Assembly (NCBI GenBank): GCA_006227965.1 | Contig: SBFL01000364.1 | Location: forward strand, 1 to 10,682 | Length of the DNA stretch: 10,682 bases | Origin: Bacteroidota bacterium | GTDB lineage: Bacteria; Bacteroidota; Bacteroidia; Flavobacteriales; Flavobacteriaceae | Reading direction: 5' to 3' | Shown: one piece after another, positions 7,024 to 10,682 of the stretch | How positions within the stretch are numbered: the first letter of the stretch is position 1 | Layout of the letters: every line of letters begins with the position of its first letter | The notes under the pieces: generated by a model | Told to the model about the DNA's origin: nothing | What the model saw: the letters and a program-made list of their open reading frames with translations, nothing else | Databases searched by the model: none | Program-made: the position numbers and the translations under genes

Positions 7024-8085
7024 ATGGATAAAATACGTGTAGTGGTTGTGGGTTGTGGGAACATGGGGGCCAGCCATGCCAGGGCCTACCACCAACTGGA
7101 AGAATTTGAAATAGCGGGATTGGTCAGCCGCACCCCTGAGAGCCGCCAGCGCCTTTCCGGGGAACTAGGGGGGTATCCCACTTTCAGCTCTCTGGAAATA
7201 GCCCTGCAAAACAGCAACGCCAGTGCTGTATCTATTAATACTTATCCGGATTCTCATGCCGATCTTGTAAGGGAGGCCCTTGAAGCGGGTTGCCATGTCT
7301 TTGTGGAAAAACCACTGGCCATGACCACCGCGGAAGCCGGCGAGTTGGTTTCCCTGGCCCACGGCAAAAACCTGAAACTCGTGGTCGGATATATTCTGCG
7401 TGTGCATCCTTCCTGGGCACGATTTGTGGAACTGGCCCGCTCTCTGGGAAAACCGCTGGTAATGCGGATGAACCTGAACCAACAAAGTTCTGGTGAACAG
7501 TGGTATACCCACAAACAGCTCATGAAATCCATGTCCCCTATAGTAGACTGCGGGGTTCACTATGTGGACATTATGTGTATGATGACCGGGTCAAGGCCGG
7601 TCAGTGTCAGCGCCATAGGCGCCAGGTTAACAGACGAAATCGACGGGGACATGTACAACTACGGGCAGCTTCAGGTGCGCTTTGAAGATGGATCTGTTGG
7701 ATGGTATGAAGCCGGATGGGGCCCTATGATGAGTGAGACGGCCTTTTTTATTAAAGATGTTATCGGGCCCAAAGGATCTGTATCCATATCCGATTCCCCT
7801 GGCGGTTCCTCAGACGACATTGAAGGTCATACCAAAACAGGGAAGCTTTTGGTGCACTTCAGTGCCCTGGATGCCCGCGGGCAGTTCGAAAAAAAGGATC
7901 TATCCATACAGTCCGGTGGTGAGCCAGACCACGATGGGTTGTGTCTTTTGGAACAGCAGTTCTTCCTTAAAGCCATTTTGGAAGATCTGGACCTTTCCGA
8001 CCATCTGAGGGATGCTGTCAGCAGCCTTCAGATCGTTTTGGCGGCAGACACCTCCTTGCGTACCGGAAAGACGATCACTCTTTGA
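7024..8085 (+). CDS. Gfo/Idh/MocA family NAD(P)-dependent oxidoreductase
   Basis: This 353-residue cytoplasmic enzyme belongs to the Gfo/Idh/MocA family, which oxidises or reduces sugars, inositols and related compounds. The N-terminal Rossmann fold shows VVVVGCGNMGASHARAY (6-22) with the GxGxxG dinucleotide loop, then NTYPDSHADLVREALEAGCHVFVEKPLAM, where EKPL at 95-98 carries the catalytic Lys97. The C-terminal domain has the VDCGVHYVD segment (174-182), with Asp175 and His179 as the usual second half of the active site. No signal peptide is present. The ATG lies 5 bases after the PQQ dehydrogenase stop, and both genes start in a similar AAAACG-ATG context, so the two are very likely coexpressed. 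This suggests that the product, or a related form, of the envelope oxidation is handled inside the cell; that link is inference. The 3' end leads into an AT-rich gap without an evident GC-rich terminator. Confidence 0.93.
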   Translation: MDKIRVVVVGCGNMGASHARAYHQLEEFEIAGLVSRTPESRQRLSGELGGYPTFSSLEIALQNSNASAVSINTYPDSHADLVREALEAGCHVFVEKPLAMTTAEAGELVSLAHGKNLKLVVGYILRVHPSWARFVELARSLGKPLVMRMNLNQQSSGEQWYTHKQLMKSMSPIVDCGVHYVDIMCMMTGSRPVSVSAIGARLTDEIDGDMYNYGQLQVRFEDGSVGWYEAGWGPMMSETAFFIKDVIGPKGSVSISDSPGGSSDDIEGHTKTGKLLVHFSALDARGQFEKKDLSIQSGGEPDHDGLCLLEQQFFLKAILEDLDLSDHLRDAVSSLQIVLAADTSLRTGKTITL

Positions 8086-8104
8086 ATAAATACTTGATTT
8101 TTAA

Positions 8105-8116
8105 TTCATTAATGAA
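8105..8116. promoter_or_regulatory. 12-bp perfect palindrome between the oxidoreductase and the small hypothetical gene
   Basis: TTCATTAATGAA is a perfect palindrome, 57 bases before the start of the 125-residue protein gene and 20 bases beyond the oxidoreductase stop. It is AT-rich and has no T-run typical of an intrinsic terminator, so a protein-binding site is more likely than a terminator. Chance is not excluded. Confidence 0.25.
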
Positions 8117-8136
8117 ATGTTAATCCCCGCTGATTA

Positions 8137-8167
8137 TTTGTTTTTCTACCAGAAAAAGATATCTTAC
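8137..8167 (+). promoter_or_regulatory. Candidate promoter for the small hypothetical gene
   Basis: TTTG (8137-8140) is followed after 19 bases by TATCTTAC (8160-8167), matching the Bacteroidota -33 TTTG element and four of six fixed bases of the TAnnTTTG -7 element at the expected spacing. Transcription would begin within a few bases of the ATG at 8173, giving a very short leader or none. Confidence 0.35.
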
Positions 8168-8172
8168 CGGGT

Positions 8173-8550
8173 ATGATCAAAACAGAAAAGCAAGAAAATC
8201 AGGACGTTTTACAGTTATCTGTAGAGCACCTGGAGGCAAGGGGGTTTAACAATATCAAGGTAGATATGGAGGGTTATGAAACCCCGAAATCCTATCTGAA
8301 AAAAAGTTCTGGAAGCGCCGTAACCCCAGACATAACAGCCACCAAGAACGGGATAAAATACTTTTTCGACATCAGCCTGAAGTCCGAAAAGCCCACCATG
8401 CTGAAATCCAAATGGTTGTTCCTGGACACCCTTAGCCGGATGAAATCGAACCGTTTCAGGATCATTACCTTCCGTGGACATTACAAGTTTACTCACACCC
8501 TCCTGAACGAACTAAACCTGGGAAACAAACAGCCCATTAAGATAACCTGA
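8173..8550 (+). CDS. Conserved-looking hypothetical protein, possible diverged PD-(D/E)xK nuclease fold
   Basis: This 125-residue, strongly basic protein has no signal peptide or membrane segment, so it is likely cytoplasmic. It starts with a helix-like charged segment (EKQENQDVLQLSVEHLEARGF, in two parts about residues 5-16 and 17-25), then VTPDITATKNG (50-60) and IKYFFDISLKSEKP (61-74). A PD pair at 52-53 followed about a dozen residues later by a hydrophobic strand carrying Asp66 and Lys70 recalls the core of PD-(D/E)xK enzymes. The final motif is not canonical: the acidic residue is four positions before the Lys rather than two, with Ser68 in the expected place. This suggests a diverged or inactive member, or only a resemblance. 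Coding is supported by the candidate promoter, a solid ATG start and convergent placement 17 bases from elaA. I recall similar short hypothetical proteins in Flavobacteriia but cannot confirm the family here. Function unknown. Confidence 0.75.
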   Translation: MIKTEKQENQDVLQLSVEHLEARGFNNIKVDMEGYETPKSYLKKSSGSAVTPDITATKNGIKYFFDISLKSEKPTMLKSKWLFLDTLSRMKSNRFRIITFRGHYKFTHTLLNELNLGNKQPIKIT

Positions 8551-8567
8551 TTCCCTCCGCAGGTCCT

Positions 8568-9026
8568 TCACTGGTCCCTGGTTTCCCCATACAACACCAT
8601 GCGTATATGGGGTATCCCGTCTTCAGTGTACTCTTTTCCCTCGGCTGTAAAGCCAAGATCCGTGTAGAATTGCCGGAGGTATTTCTGTGCCGAAAGGGCA
8701 ATGTTTATAGGGCCGAACCGGCGTTTTGCAGCCTGTATGGATTCCTTCATAACCTGCATGCCCAATCCCGCACCACGAAACCTTTCCCGTACCGCGACAC
8801 GACCAATAGTGGCTTCTTTAAAAGAATCTCCTGGCCCGAAGATCCTGGCATAGGCGGCCAGCTCCTGGCCCTCCCATCCCAGCACATGCAGTGCAGACCG
8901 GTCTTTGTCGTCAAGATCCAGGAACAGGCACTCCTGCTCCACAACAAAGATTTCAGATCGAAGCTGTAATAGTTTATAGAGTTCTTCTACACCCAGTTCT
9001 TCAAATGTCTTGACTTCTACCTGCAT
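8568..9026 (-). CDS. elaA: ElaA-type GNAT N-acetyltransferase
   Basis: This 152-residue protein is a GCN5-related N-acetyltransferase of the ElaA group, transferring acetyl from acetyl-CoA to an amine substrate that is not established. The ElaA-like opening LYKLLQLRSEIFVVEQECLF (split about 16-25 and 26-35) followed by DLDDKDRSALHVL (37-49) is typical. The acetyl-CoA pyrophosphate loop is RFRGAGLG at 82-89, preceded by the strand ATIGRVAVRE (72-81). The C-terminal FYTDLGF (120-126) and the IPHIRMVL strand (138-145) complete the fold. Its ATG is 5 bases after the stop of the CDF transporter gene, and an AGGA overlaps that stop codon as a plausible ribosome binding site, so it is cotranscribed with the transporter. 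It converges on the small hypothetical gene with only 17 bases between stops. Confidence 0.92.
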   Translation of the reverse strand: MQVEVKTFEELGVEELYKLLQLRSEIFVVEQECLFLDLDDKDRSALHVLGWEGQELAAYARIFGPGDSFKEATIGRVAVRERFRGAGLGMQVMKESIQAAKRRFGPINIALSAQKYLRQFYTDLGFTAEGKEYTEDGIPHIRMVLYGETRDQ

Positions 9027-9031
9027 TTTTC

Positions 9032-9943
9032 CTAGTCCTGAACAATAATATTCTTGCTGTCACACTTGTTGAACTCTGGTTGGATATTCACGTGGTTTAT
9101 ACCAAACTCGTGATAGACCAGTTCCTCAATATCGTCGAGTATCCGGTCGAATTGTGACAGGCGGATATCCTCCTTAAAATCAATGTGGGCTTCCATATGA
9201 ACCTCATCCTCGTTTAATTGCCAGATATGTACGTGATGGACATTCTTTACCGGCTCCAGGGTGCAAATAGCTATCACGATTTTCTGAATTTCAATCGTGT
9301 TTGGAGTGAACAGCATCAATACACGGGTAGAATTCTTCAAAAGGTCATACCCCATATAGACCAGGTAAGCGGCTATAAGAATCGTAAGGAGGGGGTCTAT
9401 CCAAAACCACTGGAAGTAATACATTAAAATACCCCCTATTAGAACCGCTACAGAGGCCATCATATCTGTGAGCAGGTGAAGGTATGCAGACCTGAGGTTC
9501 ATGTTCCGGTTAGAATCCGGACGCAACAGCAATACACTGAACCCGTTTACGAGTATTCCAAGGATCGAGAGGCTGATCACGATCCCGGAGCCTATAACCT
9601 CAGGATTAAAGAACCTCTCAATTGCTTCCTTAATAAGAAAGACAGCCACGATGATCAGGGTCCCGGAATTCACAAAGGCTGCAATGATCTCTGCCCTTTT
9701 ATATCCGAAGGTCCTTCCCGAAGAAGCCTTTTTCCTGCTCAGTACATTGGCTATGTAACTTATCAAAAGTGAGAATACATCACTCAGGTTGTGAAGTGCG
9801 TCTGATAAAAGGGCAAGGCTCCCGGAGATGATCCCGCCTACGATCTGTGCAAGGGTGATTACCACATTCAGGATGATGGAGATCAGCAGGTTTCTCCCTT
9901 TAAGATCGTGTGAATTGTGATGATGATGGTGCCCGTGCGTCAT
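9032..9943 (-). CDS. Cation diffusion facilitator (CDF) family transporter, zinc-type (CzcD/ZitB-like)
   Basis: This 303-residue inner-membrane protein exports divalent cations, most likely Zn2+, in exchange for protons. The N-terminus is His-rich (THGHHHHHNSH, residues 2-12), a common cytoplasmic metal-binding tail. Six membrane segments are visible at about 18-38, 43-66, 85-105, 118-140, 155-176 and 182-200. The transport site is the HD-HD type: HNLSD at 51-55 in segment 2 and HLLTD at 156-160 in segment 5, a pattern associated with zinc selectivity. The C-terminal cytoplasmic domain (about 205-303) has the VHHVHIWQL strand (235-243) and the VHMEAHIDF strand (248-256), with His residues that bind regulatory metal in the family. 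It lies 37 bases downstream of rpiB on the same strand. Metal choice is inferred from the motifs. Confidence 0.94.
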   Translation of the reverse strand: MTHGHHHHHNSHDLKGRNLLISIILNVVITLAQIVGGIISGSLALLSDALHNLSDVFSLLISYIANVLSRKKASSGRTFGYKRAEIIAAFVNSGTLIIVAVFLIKEAIERFFNPEVIGSGIVISLSILGILVNGFSVLLLRPDSNRNMNLRSAYLHLLTDMMASVAVLIGGILMYYFQWFWIDPLLTILIAAYLVYMGYDLLKNSTRVLMLFTPNTIEIQKIVIAICTLEPVKNVHHVHIWQLNEDEVHMEAHIDFKEDIRLSQFDRILDDIEELVYHEFGINHVNIQPEFNKCDSKNIIVQD

Positions 9944-9980
9944 CTTTAAGCTGAAATGTTACTGGGTGTCTGTTCGACGT

Positions 9981-10412
9981 TTACCGGCAGGGAATTTTTT
10001 CAACCCTTCGTGCATGCCTGCCCCCTTCAAAGGAGGTGCTAAGAAATGTGGTAACCATATCAATGGCCTGGGGGATCGCAATAAAACGAGCCGGAAGGCT
10101 TAATACATTCGCGTCGTTATGTTCGCGTGCCAGGTATACCAATTCCTTTGTCCAGCACAATGCAGCCCTTATCTCCTGGTGTTTGTTGGCGGTCATGGCA
10201 GCGCCGTTGCCGCTACCACAAATGATGATCCCAAAGTCTGCCCCTCCCGAGGCCACATCAGAGGCAACCGGATGAACGAAATCAGGATAGTCCACACTGT
10301 CCGAACTATCCGTTCCGTGATTGATCACATTATGCCCCATAGATTTCAGTAATCCTACGATTGCCAGTTTATAATCTGTGCCTGCATGGTCGTTTCCAAT
10401 TGAAATTTTCAT
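9981..10412 (-). CDS. rpiB: Ribose-5-phosphate isomerase B
   Basis: This 143-residue cytoplasmic enzyme interconverts ribose 5-phosphate and ribulose 5-phosphate in the pentose phosphate pathway. The RpiB/LacAB fold is clear: GNDHAG with Asp8-His9 (6-11) at the phosphate and substrate site, DYPDFVHPVA (41-50), the active-site loop GIIICGSGNGAAMTANKH (61-78) with catalytic Cys65, REHNDANVLSLPARF (96-110) with His98 and Asn99, and the C-terminal FEGGRHARRVEKI (128-140). Length is normal for the family. The ATG at 10412 follows an A-rich leader without a clear Shine-Dalgarno. It is probably the first gene of the leftward group rpiB, transporter, elaA, and the 270 bases upstream are non-coding, where its promoter must lie. 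Confidence 0.95.
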   Translation of the reverse strand: MKISIGNDHAGTDYKLAIVGLLKSMGHNVINHGTDSSDSVDYPDFVHPVASDVASGGADFGIIICGSGNGAAMTANKHQEIRAALCWTKELVYLAREHNDANVLSLPARFIAIPQAIDMVTTFLSTSFEGGRHARRVEKIPCR

Positions 10413-10422
10413 AACGTGTTGC

Positions 10423-10539
10423 TTTTAAAACGCTGTATACTGTAAAGGTACAAACCCTGCCGGGAAAAGACCTTGTGAATTTTTCTTAACATCACTGTTA
10501 CTTCAAAATTATAATCAATTCATTTAAAGCGTTTTATAA
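10423..10539. repeat. Separated inverted repeat in the rpiB leader region
   Basis: TTTTAAAACGCT (10423-10434) and AGCGTTTTATAA (10528-10539) are inverted copies matching at 11 of 12 positions, separated by 93 bases. The left arm lies just upstream of the rpiB start. They could be two sites for one regulator or arms of a long-range RNA structure; the second needs transcription to begin to the right of 10539. Confidence 0.3.
10504..10511 (-). promoter_or_regulatory. Candidate -7 box for rpiB
   Basis: On the minus strand the sequence reads TAATTTTG, an exact match to the Bacteroidota -7 consensus TAnnTTTG. It would give an rpiB leader of roughly 85-90 bases. No TTTG is found at the usual -33 distance, so the assignment is tentative. 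Confidence 0.35.
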
Positions 10540-10611
10540 TTAAACACCTTGTTAAGAACACAGGGATAAATTCTCCATAACCGCGTTTGGATTAATCTGA
10601 TTTTTTTTCCA

Positions 10612-10628
10612 ATGCAATTAAATTGCAT
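10612..10628. promoter_or_regulatory. 8-1-8 perfect inverted repeat near the right edge (operator or hairpin candidate)
   Basis: ATGCAATT-A-AATTGCAT forms a perfect inverted repeat with one central base. A T8 run lies 3 bases before it and an A6 run follows directly, so the flanks could also partly pair. The one-base centre favours a dimeric protein operator over an RNA hairpin, which would need a larger loop. It lies about 200 bases upstream of rpiB and may serve a gene outside the window. Confidence 0.4.
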
Positions 10629-10682
10629 AAAAAACAAGTATTGTTTATTAGAAATCCTCCACTTAATACTCACAGGGAATCT

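Larger units (their letters stand above)
10413..10682. other. AT-rich non-coding region upstream of rpiB
   Basis: No convincing gene is seen on either strand. The base composition is far more AT-rich than the coding DNA. The region contains a candidate rpiB promoter box, a pair of separated 12-base inverted arms, a T8 run (10601-10608), an 8-base palindrome GATTAATC (10590-10597) and a 17-base inverted repeat (10612-10628) followed by A6 (10629-10634). It is likely to hold regulation for rpiB and perhaps for a gene beyond the right edge. Confidence 0.6.

Noticed and set aside
8545..8564. ACCTG / CAGGT short stem between the convergent stops of the hypothetical gene and elaA
   Set aside because: A 5-bp stem with a 10-base loop and no T-run on either side is too weak to call a bidirectional terminator.
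8585..8612. Inverted repeat CCCCATA / TATGGGG with a 14-base loop near the end of elaA
   Set aside because: It lies fully within conserved coding sequence for the final GNAT strand and has no T-run, so it is not a credible terminator.
8607..8969. 120-codon plus-strand open frame opposite elaA
   Set aside because: It is antisense to a clearly recognised acetyltransferase and has no domain features.
9476..9772. 98-codon plus-strand open frame opposite the CDF transporter
   Set aside because: It mirrors the transporter's membrane segments and has no independent motif or start signal.
10524..10628. 34-codon minus-strand open frame starting with ATG at 10628
   Set aside because: It lies in AT-rich DNA, has no ribosome binding site or recognisable domain, and overlaps the inverted repeat; it looks like chance.

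Overview
The window looks like chromosomal DNA from a marine-type member of the Flavobacteriia (Bacteroidota). Supporting signs are weak Shine-Dalgarno sequences, A-rich leaders before many starts, candidate TAnnTTTG promoter boxes, a GCS2-family protein of the kind common in this group, an rnpA gene followed by an S41 processing protease, and typical Bacteroidota versions of rpiB, elaA and a PQQ-type lipoprotein dehydrogenase. Coding DNA has a fairly high G+C content for this class, while the last ~270 bases are clearly AT-rich. The genus cannot be fixed from sequence alone; the Robiginitalea/Muricauda side of the family would fit the G+C. No rRNA, tRNA, CRISPR array, insertion sequence or phage gene was seen.

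Layout. Positions 1-848 (minus) hold the first 282 codons of a GCS2-type carboxylate-amine ligase that runs off the left edge. A 121-base divergent gap with a 14-bp perfect palindrome separates it from a rightward run of six genes: rnpA (970-1362), an S41 C-terminal processing protease (1334-2968), a secreted PqqB-like metallo-beta-lactamase-fold protein (2975-3925), a fructosamine-kinase-family protein (3929-4795), a lipoprotein PQQ dehydrogenase with a built-in cytochrome c domain (4862-7018) and a Gfo/Idh/MocA NAD(P) oxidoreductase (7024-8085). Gaps are 3-6 bases or overlaps, except 66 bases before the PQQ dehydrogenase. A small uncharacterised protein (8173-8550), possibly a diverged PD-(D/E)xK nuclease-fold protein, ends 17 bases from an opposing minus-strand group: rpiB (10412-9981), a CDF zinc-type exporter (9943-9032) and the elaA acetyltransferase (9026-8568). 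Positions 10413-10682 are non-coding, with a likely rpiB promoter and two inverted repeats.

How the genes may work together. rnpA (tRNA processing) and the protease are housekeeping. The most coherent accessory theme is sugar or polyol oxidation: an envelope PQQ enzyme that passes electrons to its own haem c, a cytosolic NAD(P) oxidoreductase translated directly after it, a kinase acting on sugar-amine-like substrates, and an exported relative of PqqB. This grouping is inferred from gene order and families; no substrate can be read from the sequence. It is the best candidate for an undescribed system in the window.
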